DNA of 31,061 nucleotides, taken from positions 1-31,061 of the forward strand of contig DCGR01000065.1 in NCBI GenBank assembly GCA_002315285.1, written 5' to 3'. How positions within the stretch are numbered: the first letter of the stretch is position 1; every line of letters begins with the position of its first letter. Source of the DNA: Bacteroides sp. UBA1773. Lineage in GTDB: Bacteria > Bacteroidota > Bacteroidia > Bacteroidales > Bacteroidaceae. Position numbers and translations under genes: made by a program. The notes under the pieces were generated by a model. It had not been told where the DNA came from, did no database searches, and saw nothing but the letters and a program-made list of their open reading frames with translations. Below are positions 7,768 through 16,268 of the stretch, piece after piece.

Positions 7768-9000
7768 ATGAGAATATTCGATATAGACAGCTGGGAAGAA
7801 ATCATCATCACGCTTACGCGCAACAAGTCGCGTAGCCTACTTACGGCATTCGGAATCTTCTGGGGCATCTTCATGCTGGTTACGCTCATGGGGGGGAGTC
7901 AGGGACTGAAAGACCTGATGCGCCTCAATTTCACCGGCTTTGCCACCAATTCGTGTTTTATAATCAGCAACCAGACTTCCAAACCCTATAAAGGCTTGCA
8001 GAGTGGTAGAAATTGGAATCTGAAGCAAAGCGACATAAGCTTCATCAAGAACAACGTGCCAGAAATTGATGTGGCAACATGTAGCAATGCACGTTGGGGG
8101 CTGAAATCGACCTACGAGAACAATGCTTTCTCCAGCACCACACTCAAGGGCATAACCAATGAGACCCTGCTCATCGAGAATCCGAGAATCTCCATGGGAC
8201 GAAACATCAACGAAATAGACATTTCACAAAAGCGCAAGGTGTGTGTGCTTGGCTTGGAGGTGTATCAGAAACTGTTTCCCGACGGCAGCAACCCCTGTGG
8301 CCGTTTCGTATGCATCGACAACACCTATTATCAGGTCATCGGCGTGAACGGAAGTACAAGCGACGTGAGCATCCAAGGTCGTGTCACACAATCAATACAG
8401 ATTCCCCATTCGGTTTTCAGCCAAATATACAACATGGGCGATGTGATCCAGATACTGTGTTTCACCGTCAACCCCGACTTTGCAATGACCGATGTGATCA
8501 AGAAAGTGGAAACGAGTCTGAAACGCCGCCATTCCATCCATCCTGACGACAAATCGGCCGTGATGAGCATCAACACGTCAGCCATGTTCGGCATGATCGA
8601 TAACCTGTTCAAGGGCATCAACATCCTTGCCTTGCTCGTAGGTATAGGCACATTGCTGGCTGGAGCCATCGGCGTGAGCAACATCATGATGGTGACGGTG
8701 CGTGAGCGCACCACCGAGATTGGAATCCGGCGTGCCATAGGTGCCAAGGCCCACGACGTGATGGGACAGATCCTGAGCGAGAGCATGGTGCTGACCATCC
8801 TCGCTGGAATGACAGGAGTACTCCTATCGGTGGGCGTACTGCAAATCATGGAAACAGCCACCAACAGCCGCTTCCAAATCAGTTTCTGGGGTGCTATCGG
8901 TGCCATTGTGTTGCTCCTGACCTTGGGCTTGGTGGCAGGACTGGCTCCTGCCATCAGGGCCATGAGGGTGAAACCTGTGGATGCAATGAGAGACGAATGA
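7768..9000 (+). CDS. MacB/FtsX-type ABC permease, second copy
   Basis: This 410-residue inner-membrane protein repeats the architecture of the upstream permease. An N-terminal helix (LLTAFGIFWGIFMLVTLMGG) is followed by a periplasmic domain and three C-terminal helices. These include the VGIGTLLAGAIGVSNIMMVT segment and the VRERTTEIGIRRAIGAKAHD hallmark, and the end is PAIRAMRVKPVDAMRDE. Both copies keep the same SxNKxRSLLTAFG-like entry and the GVSNIM segment, so they are diverged paralogues from an old duplication. The 25-base gap to the adaptor gene points to one operon. Confidence 0.92.
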   Translation: MRIFDIDSWEEIIITLTRNKSRSLLTAFGIFWGIFMLVTLMGGSQGLKDLMRLNFTGFATNSCFIISNQTSKPYKGLQSGRNWNLKQSDISFIKNNVPEIDVATCSNARWGLKSTYENNAFSSTTLKGITNETLLIENPRISMGRNINEIDISQKRKVCVLGLEVYQKLFPDGSNPCGRFVCIDNTYYQVIGVNGSTSDVSIQGRVTQSIQIPHSVFSQIYNMGDVIQILCFTVNPDFAMTDVIKKVETSLKRRHSIHPDDKSAVMSINTSAMFGMIDNLFKGINILALLVGIGTLLAGAIGVSNIMMVTVRERTTEIGIRRAIGAKAHDVMGQILSESMVLTILAGMTGVLLSVGVLQIMETATNSRFQISFWGAIGAIVLLLTLGLVAGLAPAIRAMRVKPVDAMRDE

Positions 9001-9025
9001 ACAAAATAAAAACATCACATACAAA

Positions 9026-10141
9026 ATGAAGAAATTTTTTAGAATCGCCGGATTGATCCTTGTAGGATTGCTGTTTGTCAGCACATTGGTGTTCTTATGG
9101 AACAAATCGAAAGACAAACCTGTGGAGTACGAAACCGTGAAAGCTGAAATCGCCGACCTGAAACGCTCCACCATCACAACTGGCAAAATCGAACCTCGCG
9201 ACGAGATTCTCATCAAACCACAGATTTCGGGCATCATAGCCGAACTCTACAAGAAAGCGGGACAGCCCGTGAAAAAGGATGAAGTCATTGCCAAAGTGAA
9301 GGTCATTCCAGAACTCAGCACCCTCAACGCCGCCGAAAGCCGTGTTCGCTTGGCCGAAATCAACAATATAAAAGCCCAGACCGATTTTGAGCGTGTGAAG
9401 AAACTGTTTGACGGCAAGATGATCAGTGCCGACGAATATGAGAAAAGCGAGGTAAGCTGCAAGCAAGCAAAAGAAGAGTTACAGACGGCCAAGGACAATC
9501 TGCAAATTGTGCGCGAAGGTATCACGAAGAACAGTGCCTCGTTCAGCAGCACACTCATCCGCAGCACCATCGACGGACTCATTCTCGATGTGCCCGTCAA
9601 GAAGGGAAACTCCGTCATCATGAGCAACACATTCAATGATGGCACCACCATTGCCACCGTGGCCGACATGGGTAACCTGATTTTCCGTGGCAACATCGAC
9701 GAGACCGAAGTGGGACACATCTACGAAGGTATGCCGGTGACCATCAACATCGGTGCGCTCGACAACAAGTCGTTCGATGCCCAACTTGAATACATCGCTC
9801 CGAAGAGTGTGGAGAACAATGGCGCCAACCAGTTTGAAATCAAGGCTGCCATCACCGTACCCGACAGTGTCACCATCCGGTCGGGGTACAGCGCCAATGC
9901 CGAAATCGTGTTGCAGGAAGCCCATCAGGTGTTTTCGCTGCCAGAGGCAACCATTGAATTCAGCGGCGACTCCACTTTCGTGTATGTGCTCACACAGCCC
10001 AATCCCCAACAGTTCGAACGCCGTCAGGTGGAAACAGGCATCAGCGATGGCATCAAGATAGAAATAAAGCATGGGGTTGGCACTGACGATGTGGTGCGTG
10101 GCTTGCAAAGGACCGATGTCATCACCAAACCCGAAAAGTAA
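9026..10141 (+). CDS. HlyD/MacA-type periplasmic adaptor of the efflux pump
   Basis: The adaptor links the inner-membrane permease to the outer-membrane channel. The 371-residue product has an N-terminal membrane anchor (about 7-25) and no lipobox cysteine. The first half of the lipoyl domain is at about 62-96 (IKPQISGIIAELYKKAGQPV), an alpha-helical hairpin at 97-170, and the second lipoyl half at 172-212 (STIDGLILDVPVKKGNSV). A beta-barrel and membrane-proximal domain follow. The IKPQISG segment is typical of MacA-like proteins. The gene lies between the second permease and the TolC-type gene (9-base gap), completing a tripartite pump. Confidence 0.92.
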   Translation: MKKFFRIAGLILVGLLFVSTLVFLWNKSKDKPVEYETVKAEIADLKRSTITTGKIEPRDEILIKPQISGIIAELYKKAGQPVKKDEVIAKVKVIPELSTLNAAESRVRLAEINNIKAQTDFERVKKLFDGKMISADEYEKSEVSCKQAKEELQTAKDNLQIVREGITKNSASFSSTLIRSTIDGLILDVPVKKGNSVIMSNTFNDGTTIATVADMGNLIFRGNIDETEVGHIYEGMPVTINIGALDNKSFDAQLEYIAPKSVENNGANQFEIKAAITVPDSVTIRSGYSANAEIVLQEAHQVFSLPEATIEFSGDSTFVYVLTQPNPQQFERRQVETGISDGIKIEIKHGVGTDDVVRGLQRTDVITKPEK

Positions 10142-10150
10142 GCCGGAGCC

Positions 10151-11464
10151 ATGAGAAAGACATTGATTTTCGCCATCCTGTGGCTTTCGGCCACCTCACT
10201 GCTTCTGGCACAGCAACCCTGGAATCTCCGGATGTGCATCAGTTATGCACGCGAACACAACATCAGCATCAAGCAAAAAGAAGTTTCCATGCAGCAAAAG
10301 GAAGTGGAACTCAACACTTCCAAGTGGAGCCGCCTGCCCAACCTGAGTGGAAACGTGGGGCAAGCTTTCAACTTCGGACGCGCCATACAGCCTGACAACA
10401 CCTACGACAACCACAACACGCGTTCTTCACAGTTCTCGTTGAACACTTCCATTCCTCTCTTCACCGGCATGGAAATACCCAACACCATAGCTCTCAACAA
10501 ACTAAACCTGAAGGCTGCTGTGGAGGACTTGGAAAAAGCACGCGAGGACATCAGCCTGCAAGTGGCACAATCATACCTGCAAGCCATCTACAACCGGGAA
10601 CTGGCACAGATTGCCCATCAGCAAGTAGAACTAAGCAAACGCCAACTACAACAGAAGCAAAGTTTGTTTGAGAATGGGAAGGCCAGCGAATCGGATGTCT
10701 ATGAAGCCAAATCACGGGTGGCTCAGGACGAGTCATCGGCCGTGCAAGCCGACAACGATTACTACCTGTCCATTCTCGACCTCAGCCAACTGCTCGAACT
10801 GACCAATCCCGAAGAGTTCGACATCGAATCGCCCAACACCGACAACTTGCCGAAGCTCGAACTCATCACTCCAGAGACCGTCTATGCTGAAGCCGTGCAG
10901 ATAAAGCCGTCCATCAAGGCCGCCAACTACCGCCTGCAAGGAGCGGAAAAAAGCATCCGCATCGCACGCAGCGCCTACTACCCCCAAATCAATTTCAACG
11001 CAGGCATCGGCACCAACTACTATCATGTGCAAGGACAAGAATCGGTCGGTTTTTCCACCCAGTGGTCCAACAACATGAACAAGTACCTGCAATTCTCCAT
11101 GTCCATCCCCATCTTCAACCGTTTCTCCACCCGCAACCGCATCCGTGCAGCCAAGTTGGAACGCAACACGTTGGCATGGAACCTGGAGGATAGCAAGAAG
11201 ACCCTTTTCAAGGACATACAACAAGCCTACTACAATGCCGTGGCCTCGCAAGCGAAACTCACCAGCAGCCAAGCAGCCGCACAGGCAGCCGAAGCCACCT
11301 TCCACATCACCGAGAGCAAGTACGAAAACGGACTGGCCAACGCCACCGAATACAACGAGATGCGCACCCAGTGGATGAAAGCCCTCAGCAACCAGCTACA
11401 GGCAAAATACGAATACCTGTTCCGCACCAAGATCCTCGATTTCTACCGAGGACATGAATTATAA
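10151..11464 (+). CDS. TolC-family outer-membrane efflux channel
   Basis: This is the outer-membrane exit duct of the preceding pump. The 437-residue product has a signal peptide (MRKTLIFAILWLSATSLLLA), then QPWNLRMCISYAREHNISIK, the usual TolC-family opening. Two repeats rich in long Gln/Glu/Ala helices follow, with small beta segments (FSLNTSIPLFTG and LQFSMSIPIFNRFS) in equivalent places, as expected for the duplicated OEP fold. The N-terminus has no lipoprotein cysteine. It is the last gene of the efflux operon and is followed within 10 bases by a strong hairpin. No TetR- or MarR-type regulator is encoded beside the operon. Confidence 0.92.
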   Translation: MRKTLIFAILWLSATSLLLAQQPWNLRMCISYAREHNISIKQKEVSMQQKEVELNTSKWSRLPNLSGNVGQAFNFGRAIQPDNTYDNHNTRSSQFSLNTSIPLFTGMEIPNTIALNKLNLKAAVEDLEKAREDISLQVAQSYLQAIYNRELAQIAHQQVELSKRQLQQKQSLFENGKASESDVYEAKSRVAQDESSAVQADNDYYLSILDLSQLLELTNPEEFDIESPNTDNLPKLELITPETVYAEAVQIKPSIKAANYRLQGAEKSIRIARSAYYPQINFNAGIGTNYYHVQGQESVGFSTQWSNNMNKYLQFSMSIPIFNRFSTRNRIRAAKLERNTLAWNLEDSKKTLFKDIQQAYYNAVASQAKLTSSQAAAQAAEATFHITESKYENGLANATEYNEMRTQWMKALSNQLQAKYEYLFRTKILDFYRGHEL

Positions 11465-11471
11465 TCCAACC

Positions 11472-11510
11472 GTACTCACTCTCCTCCTCGAGAGAGTGAG
11501 TGCCTTTTTC
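11472..11510 (+). terminator. Rho-independent terminator after tolC-type gene
   Basis: ACTCACTCTC (11474-11483) pairs perfectly with GAGAGTGAGT (11492-11501) across an 8-base loop. One G-C and one G-T pair extend the stem outward, and TTTTT follows at 11505-11509. It ends the efflux operon and lies upstream of the true heparinase start. Confidence 0.8.
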
Positions 11511-11534
11511 CCAACCCTCCATACTTGCAATATC

Positions 11535-13460
11535 ATGACCAAACAGATTCTTTCCGCCATCATCTTACTCACCATTTCACTCCAACTGAGTGCATACACC
11601 GAACGAAACCTGTTGCGCAGCCAAGCAGATGAGAAAACGCTCCGACAAATACTTGTTCCCAACCAGCAATGGGTTCCTTTTCCTGCCTACTCCAACCGTG
11701 CCGCCTGGGATGAAATGACCGATGGCATCAAACAACAGATAGTGGAACGGGGCGAACAATACTTGCAACACGAATGGGTGAAAATCACAGCCACCAACTA
11801 CCTCGACTTCGAACGTTCGGGCAACCGATGGGTCATGGAACAGCCTTATCTGCTGAACCGTGCTGCCTTTGTAGAGTTGCTACAAGCCGAATTGGTGGAA
11901 GGGAAAGGACGGTTCCTCGACAAGCTGATTGATGGGGTGTTCTACTATTGCGAGATGACCACATGGTCGTTCTCGGCACACACCGTGAAACAGCCATCAG
12001 GACGTGCTTTGCCACAGCGTGACATCGATGTGTTCGACCTCTATGCCGGCGACATGGGCACTCTGCTTTCGTGGACTTACTATTTTCTGCATGATTCCTT
12101 CGACAAGATTGACCCCGAGATTTCCCGCCGGCTACGCTATGAAATAAAGCATCGAATCATCGACACCTACCTGAATGGCCCCAAGCTGGGTTGGCAAGTG
12201 GAAAGTTTCAATGGGAAAAGGAACATCAGCAACTGGACGGCATGGTGCACCTTCAACGCACTGACCACCTTCATGCTCATGGCCGATGATATGGAAACAT
12301 ACGCACGAGGTGTGTATGCCACCATGACCACCATGGACTTCTTCATCAACTACAACCGGATGGATGGCGCATGTGATGAAGGACCGCGTTACTGGAACGA
12401 TTCGGCAGGCAAACTCTACGACTACCTGCAAATGCTATACTATGCCACAGGCGGTCGCATCGACATTTTCGCCGACACACAAATACGCAACATGGGCGAA
12501 TACATCTCCAACACCTATGTAGGCGATGGCTGGATAGTGAACTTTGCGGACGCATCGGCCCGCGCAGCGAGCAACCCATCGCACGTCTATAGGTATGGCA
12601 AAGCCGTAGGCAGCCAACTCATGATGAGCCATGCCGCCTACTTACGACAGCAACAACTGCAAGGAAAGGCCGTGATGCAGGAAACCGACAACATCACACG
12701 AAACATTGAAGCCATCCGATGCCACAAGGAGTTTGCACAGGCAAGCACACAGTACGACGTAAATCCCTGCGTGGTATATCCCGAGACACAAGTCTGCTAC
12801 ATCCGCAACACCAAAGGACAAATGCTGGCTGCCAAAGGAGGCACCAACGGCGAAAACCATAACCACAACGATGTGGGCTCGTTCATTTACTATCAGCACT
12901 GCATGCCCATATTTATTGATGCAGGTGTAGTCGGCTACACCCGACAGACCTTCGATGGGTCGCGCTACTCACTGTGGCCCATGCAGAGCGACTATCACAA
13001 CCTACCCCGAATCAACGGATTTTCACAACGCGATGGGAAACAATACAAAGCCACCAATTTTGAGGTAAAAGGCAACCGCACCTTTGTAGTGGATATTGCC
13101 AAGGCTTACCCCAAAGAAGCCGGAGCAAGTTCATGGCTACGCAGTTACACCCTCCACGACAATGCGTTCAGCATCACCGACCGTTTCCGCATAGACAATC
13201 CACAGCATCCCAACGAGGTGAACTTCCTGACTTGGGGAAGTGTTGACCTGTCGGAACCTGGCAAAGTGACAATAGAAGTGAACGGACAACGCACATTGCT
13301 CTCATACAACGCAAGACAAATGGAATGTCGGATGGAGAGAATACATTTCGATGACCGCAAACTCACAGCCGTATGGGGTACGGAGGTCATTCGTATATCG
13401 TTCACAGCCAAACAGGTTGTAGGCAAAGGTTCTTATACCTTCCGAGTCGTGCCATTATAA
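11535..13460 (+). CDS. Exported heparinase II/III-family protein
   Basis: Proteins of this family are periplasmic or surface polysaccharide lyases, or lyase-like proteins acting on uronic-acid glycans. The product (641 residues from ATG 11535) has a signal peptide (MTKQILSAIILLTISLQLSA). An N-terminal alpha/alpha barrel follows (for example AWDEMTDGIKQQI and DGACDEGPRYWNDSAGKLYD), then a C-terminal beta-sandwich with the family motif HNHND at 442-446 and GSFIYYQ. The frame is open from 11454, but that region contains the tolC terminator and 27 residues before a clean signal peptide, so 11535 is preferred. Substrate cannot be predicted. No SusC/SusD pair or other lyase is nearby, so it is not part of a visible utilisation locus. 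Confidence 0.85.
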   Translation: MTKQILSAIILLTISLQLSAYTERNLLRSQADEKTLRQILVPNQQWVPFPAYSNRAAWDEMTDGIKQQIVERGEQYLQHEWVKITATNYLDFERSGNRWVMEQPYLLNRAAFVELLQAELVEGKGRFLDKLIDGVFYYCEMTTWSFSAHTVKQPSGRALPQRDIDVFDLYAGDMGTLLSWTYYFLHDSFDKIDPEISRRLRYEIKHRIIDTYLNGPKLGWQVESFNGKRNISNWTAWCTFNALTTFMLMADDMETYARGVYATMTTMDFFINYNRMDGACDEGPRYWNDSAGKLYDYLQMLYYATGGRIDIFADTQIRNMGEYISNTYVGDGWIVNFADASARAASNPSHVYRYGKAVGSQLMMSHAAYLRQQQLQGKAVMQETDNITRNIEAIRCHKEFAQASTQYDVNPCVVYPETQVCYIRNTKGQMLAAKGGTNGENHNHNDVGSFIYYQHCMPIFIDAGVVGYTRQTFDGSRYSLWPMQSDYHNLPRINGFSQRDGKQYKATNFEVKGNRTFVVDIAKAYPKEAGASSWLRSYTLHDNAFSITDRFRIDNPQHPNEVNFLTWGSVDLSEPGKVTIEVNGQRTLLSYNARQMECRMERIHFDDRKLTAVWGTEVIRISFTAKQVVGKGSYTFRVVPL

Positions 13461-13470
13461 GAATTATAAT
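13454..13470. repeat. A/T-only dyad over the heparinase stop
   Basis: ATTATAA-GAA-TTATAAT is a perfect 7-bp inverted repeat with a 3-base spacer. It covers the TAA stop of the heparinase-family gene and ends 6 bases before the -33 region of the map promoter. It is too A/T-rich for a strong terminator and could be an operator or chance. Confidence 0.4.
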
Positions 13471-13476
13471 GAAGCC

Positions 13477-13509
13477 TTGCCTATCATAATTGAAAAAAAC
13501 GTATCTTTG
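13477..13509 (+). promoter_or_regulatory. Promoter of the map-tsaD-sprT genes
   Basis: TATCTTTG at 13502-13509 matches TAnnTTTG exactly and is followed by CGCC. TTG at 13477-13479 stands 22 bases upstream, slightly longer than the usual 19-21. The box ends 9 bases before the ATG at 13519, so the leader would be only a few bases. Confidence 0.65.
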
Positions 13510-13518
13510 CGCCCAATT

Positions 13519-14373
13519 ATGAGCAAGACTACAAACAATTGGATCATGCCGGAAGGGGTGACACCCACCGAACTGGACAACAAGATACTCCATGCACAAG
13601 CCATGGGGCATCTTGTCCCGTCGAGAAACCTCATCAAGACATCGGAACAGATTGAAGGTATCCGCCAAGCCGGTATCATAAACACCGGAGTGCTCGACCT
13701 TGTGGCACACGAAATACGCGAAGGCATGAGCACACTCGACATCGACAAATTGGTGTATGAATACACCAAGGACCATGGTGCCATCCCTGCATGTCTGGGT
13801 TACGAAGGATTTCCCGCCAGCTGCTGCACCAGCGTCAACGAAGTGGTGTGCCATGGCATCCCCAACGCGGAGGAAATTCTCGAAGAGGGAGACATCATCA
13901 ATGTGGATTGTACAACCATACTCAATGGTTACTATGCCGATGCATCACGCATGTTCATCATCGGAAAAACATCCAAGGAAAAAGAGAAGCTTGTGCGCGT
14001 AGCCAAGGAATGTCTCGAAATCGGCATGAAGGCTGTGAAGCCCTTCGGCTTTGTCAACGACATCGGACGTGCCATTGAGCCCCATGCCGTAAAGAACGGC
14101 TTCTCGGTTGTACGCGACCTTGCCGGACACGGTGTAGGACTGGACTTTCACGAAGAACCCGATGTGGATCACTTCGCACAGCGCAAACGTGGCATGATGT
14201 TGGTGCCGGGCATGGTGTTCACCATCGAACCTATGATCAACATGGGAACACACGAAGTGTTTGAGGACGAGGACGATGGATGGACCATCGTCACTGAAGA
14301 TGAGTTGCCAAGCGCACAATGGGAACATACTTTCGTATTGACCGAACAGGGTTTGGAAATACTGACACACTGA
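13519..14373 (+). CDS. map: Methionine aminopeptidase, type I
   Basis: The enzyme removes the initiator methionine from new proteins in the cytoplasm. The 284-residue product keeps the metal ligands: Asp130 and Asp141 (NVDCTTILNGYYADASRMF), His204 (AGHGVGLDFHE), Glu237 (FTIEPM) and Glu269 (WEHTFVLTE). His112 in VCHGIPN is also kept. About 40 residues precede the usual core start, a short N-terminal extension without a zinc-finger motif. The frame could open at TTG 13477, but that lies inside the promoter, so ATG 13519 is chosen; Met10 at 13546 is the alternative. tsaD follows after 21 bases, forming a housekeeping operon. Confidence 0.95.
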   Translation: MSKTTNNWIMPEGVTPTELDNKILHAQAMGHLVPSRNLIKTSEQIEGIRQAGIINTGVLDLVAHEIREGMSTLDIDKLVYEYTKDHGAIPACLGYEGFPASCCTSVNEVVCHGIPNAEEILEEGDIINVDCTTILNGYYADASRMFIIGKTSKEKEKLVRVAKECLEIGMKAVKPFGFVNDIGRAIEPHAVKNGFSVVRDLAGHGVGLDFHEEPDVDHFAQRKRGMMLVPGMVFTIEPMINMGTHEVFEDEDDGWTIVTEDELPSAQWEHTFVLTEQGLEILTH

Positions 14374-14394
14374 ATTCATGAAAATTGCAAACAG

Positions 14395-15417
14395 ATGGAT
14401 GATATTGTCATATTAGGTATAGAGTCGAGTTGCGACGACACCAGTGCCGCCGTTTTACGCAATGGAGTATTACTGTCGAACGTCACAGCCTCACAAGCCG
14501 TCCACGAAGCCTACGGAGGCGTGGTGCCCGAACTTGCCTCACGTGCACATCAGCAGAATATCGTGCCGGTGGTCGATCAAGCCATCAAGCGGGCACAAAT
14601 CGACAAAGAGCAAATATCGGCAGTGGCTTTCACCCGCGGTCCAGGCCTAATGGGGTCACTTCTGGTTGGCGTAAGCTTTGCCAAAGGATTCGCCCGTTCG
14701 TTGGGCATTCCCCTGATCGACGTAAACCATCTGCAAGGACATGTGTTGGCACATTTCATCAAAGAGTCGGACGATGACAACAATCAACCATCCTTCCCTT
14801 TCCTGTGCCTGCTCGTTTCGGGAGGGAACTCCCAAATAGTGTTGGTCCGCAACTACGACCAAATGGAGGTACTTGGACAAACCATTGATGATGCTGCAGG
14901 GGAAGCCATCGACAAGTGTTCCAAGGTAATGGGACTGGGGTATCCTGGAGGTCCCATCATAGACCGCTTGGCACGACAAGGCAACCCGAATGCCTTCAAC
15001 TTTGCCAAGCCACACATCGAAGGCTACGACTACAGTTTCAGCGGGCTCAAGACTTCCTTCCTCTATTCGCTTCGCGACTGGCTGAAAGACGACCCTGACT
15101 TCATAGAGCGCCACAAGACCGACCTTGCCGCATCGCTCGAAAAAACCATTGTCGATATACTCATGGACAAGCTTCGCAAGTGTGCGAAGGCTACCCACAT
15201 CAAGGAAATAGCCGTGGCGGGCGGTGTATCGGCGAACAACGGCTTACGCAATGCTTTCCACGAACATGCCGACCGTTACGGATGGCACATCCACATCCCC
15301 AAGTTCAGCTATACCACCGACAATGCCGCCATGATTGCCATTACCGGTTACTACAAATACATGGACAAGGATTTCTGCAGCATCGACAAGCCCGCATTCT
15401 CCCGAGTCACCATCTGA
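14395..15417 (+). CDS. tsaD: tRNA N6-adenosine threonylcarbamoyltransferase TsaD
   Basis: TsaD transfers the threonylcarbamoyl group to A37 of tRNAs that read ANN codons, working with TsaB, TsaC and TsaE, which are not in this window. The 340-residue product begins ILGIESSCDDTSAAV. It has the metal-binding HLQGH (His112, His116), the nucleotide-binding VSGGNSQIVLV and GYPGGPIIDRLA segments, and SFSGLKTSFLY. Near the end, TTDNAAMIA carries the third ligand, Asp309. Length and motifs are normal for the family. It sits between map and the SprT-like gene, 10 bases from the latter. Confidence 0.97.
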   Translation: MDDIVILGIESSCDDTSAAVLRNGVLLSNVTASQAVHEAYGGVVPELASRAHQQNIVPVVDQAIKRAQIDKEQISAVAFTRGPGLMGSLLVGVSFAKGFARSLGIPLIDVNHLQGHVLAHFIKESDDDNNQPSFPFLCLLVSGGNSQIVLVRNYDQMEVLGQTIDDAAGEAIDKCSKVMGLGYPGGPIIDRLARQGNPNAFNFAKPHIEGYDYSFSGLKTSFLYSLRDWLKDDPDFIERHKTDLAASLEKTIVDILMDKLRKCAKATHIKEIAVAGGVSANNGLRNAFHEHADRYGWHIHIPKFSYTTDNAAMIAITGYYKYMDKDFCSIDKPAFSRVTI

Positions 15418-15427
15418 CATCCTGCCT

Positions 15428-16087
15428 ATGCGCCCTACACAAACATACGTAGAACAGAAATTCCATGAGTACAACAAACTCATGTTTTCAAACACTTTAC
15501 CCCACATTCCAATCCGACTATCCAATAGCAAGACATTCTTCGGCGCACTGCGGTTCACCCGACAACGCTCACCGTTGGGTAAGGTGAAATATACGGATTT
15601 CCAACTGGTCATCAGCACACTGTTCGACCATGAGGAAACAGAAATCGAGGATGCCATCATCCATGAGATGATTCACCTTTACATCTACCACCACCATCTG
15701 CATGACAGTTCCACCCACGGCCCACTGTTCCGACGGATGATGTCAGACATCAACCAACGTTTCCAACGCCATGTTACCATTTCACGACGGCTGACGGATC
15801 AGGAAATGCAAAGTGCCACCACTACAATGGAAAGCATTATCGGTATCGCCAACCACCGTGATGGACGAATCCTCCTCACACGCTGTGCCCGGACACGCGT
15901 ATTCGAGATACATCGGGCAATGAAACAGATGTCCGAGGTAAGCGACATCAGATGGTATGTGTCGTCAGACAGCTTCTTCACACGCTTTCCTCGCACCACT
16001 GTAGGGAAACTCTACGTCATCGACCCCACCCTACTCAGACAACACCTTTCCGATGCGAAACCACTTCAATTGGTCCTTCAACGATGA
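15428..16087 (+). CDS. SprT-like zinc metalloprotease domain protein
   Basis: The 219-residue product carries the SprT-like zinc site HEMIH at 79-83 (HExxH form, catalytic Glu80), followed by a probable third ligand His97 in STHGPLFRRMM. The SprT-like family includes the DNA-protein crosslink protease SPRTN, but bacterial members are poorly characterised, so the role is unknown. The frame is open from 15335, inside tsaD. ATG 15428, 10 bases after the tsaD stop, gives the sensible N-terminus (MRPTQTYVEQKFHEYNKLMF). No signal peptide is present. The C-terminal half (about 120-219) has no motif I recognise. A convergent hairpin follows at 16197-16249. Confidence 0.8.
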   Translation: MRPTQTYVEQKFHEYNKLMFSNTLPHIPIRLSNSKTFFGALRFTRQRSPLGKVKYTDFQLVISTLFDHEETEIEDAIIHEMIHLYIYHHHLHDSSTHGPLFRRMMSDINQRFQRHVTISRRLTDQEMQSATTTMESIIGIANHRDGRILLTRCARTRVFEIHRAMKQMSEVSDIRWYVSSDSFFTRFPRTTVGKLYVIDPTLLRQHLSDAKPLQLVLQR

Positions 16088-16196
16088 TGAAGTACCAAAT
16101 GGCCTTGGCTCTGCATGATGTGGATTAAAGGCAAGGTGAAAGGATGCGTTTCACAATGGGAACTGATGACCAAAACCTGAAGAAACAGAACGAAAA

Positions 16197-16249
16197 GACG
16201 ACTGTGTACCCATAGCAAATCAGACGTATGAATGCACAGTCGTCGTTTT
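16197..16249. terminator. Bidirectional terminator between convergent genes
   Basis: GACGACTGTG (16197-16206) pairs perfectly with CACAGTCGTC (16235-16244). GTTTT follows on the plus strand, and a matching T-run follows on the minus strand (AAAA at 16193-16196). The 28-base loop has a smaller inner CATA/TATG pairing. It lies in the 181-base gap between the SprT-like gene and the Gfo/Idh/MocA gene, which converge here. The rest of the gap (16088-16190) shows nothing recognisable. Confidence 0.7.
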
Positions 16250-16268
16250 GGTCAGGAAAAGGCCTAGA

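Noticed and set aside
11454..11534. Upstream start of the heparinase-family gene overlapping the tolC-type stop
   Set aside because: The added 27 residues cover a terminator hairpin and precede a clean signal peptide, so ATG 11535 is more likely.
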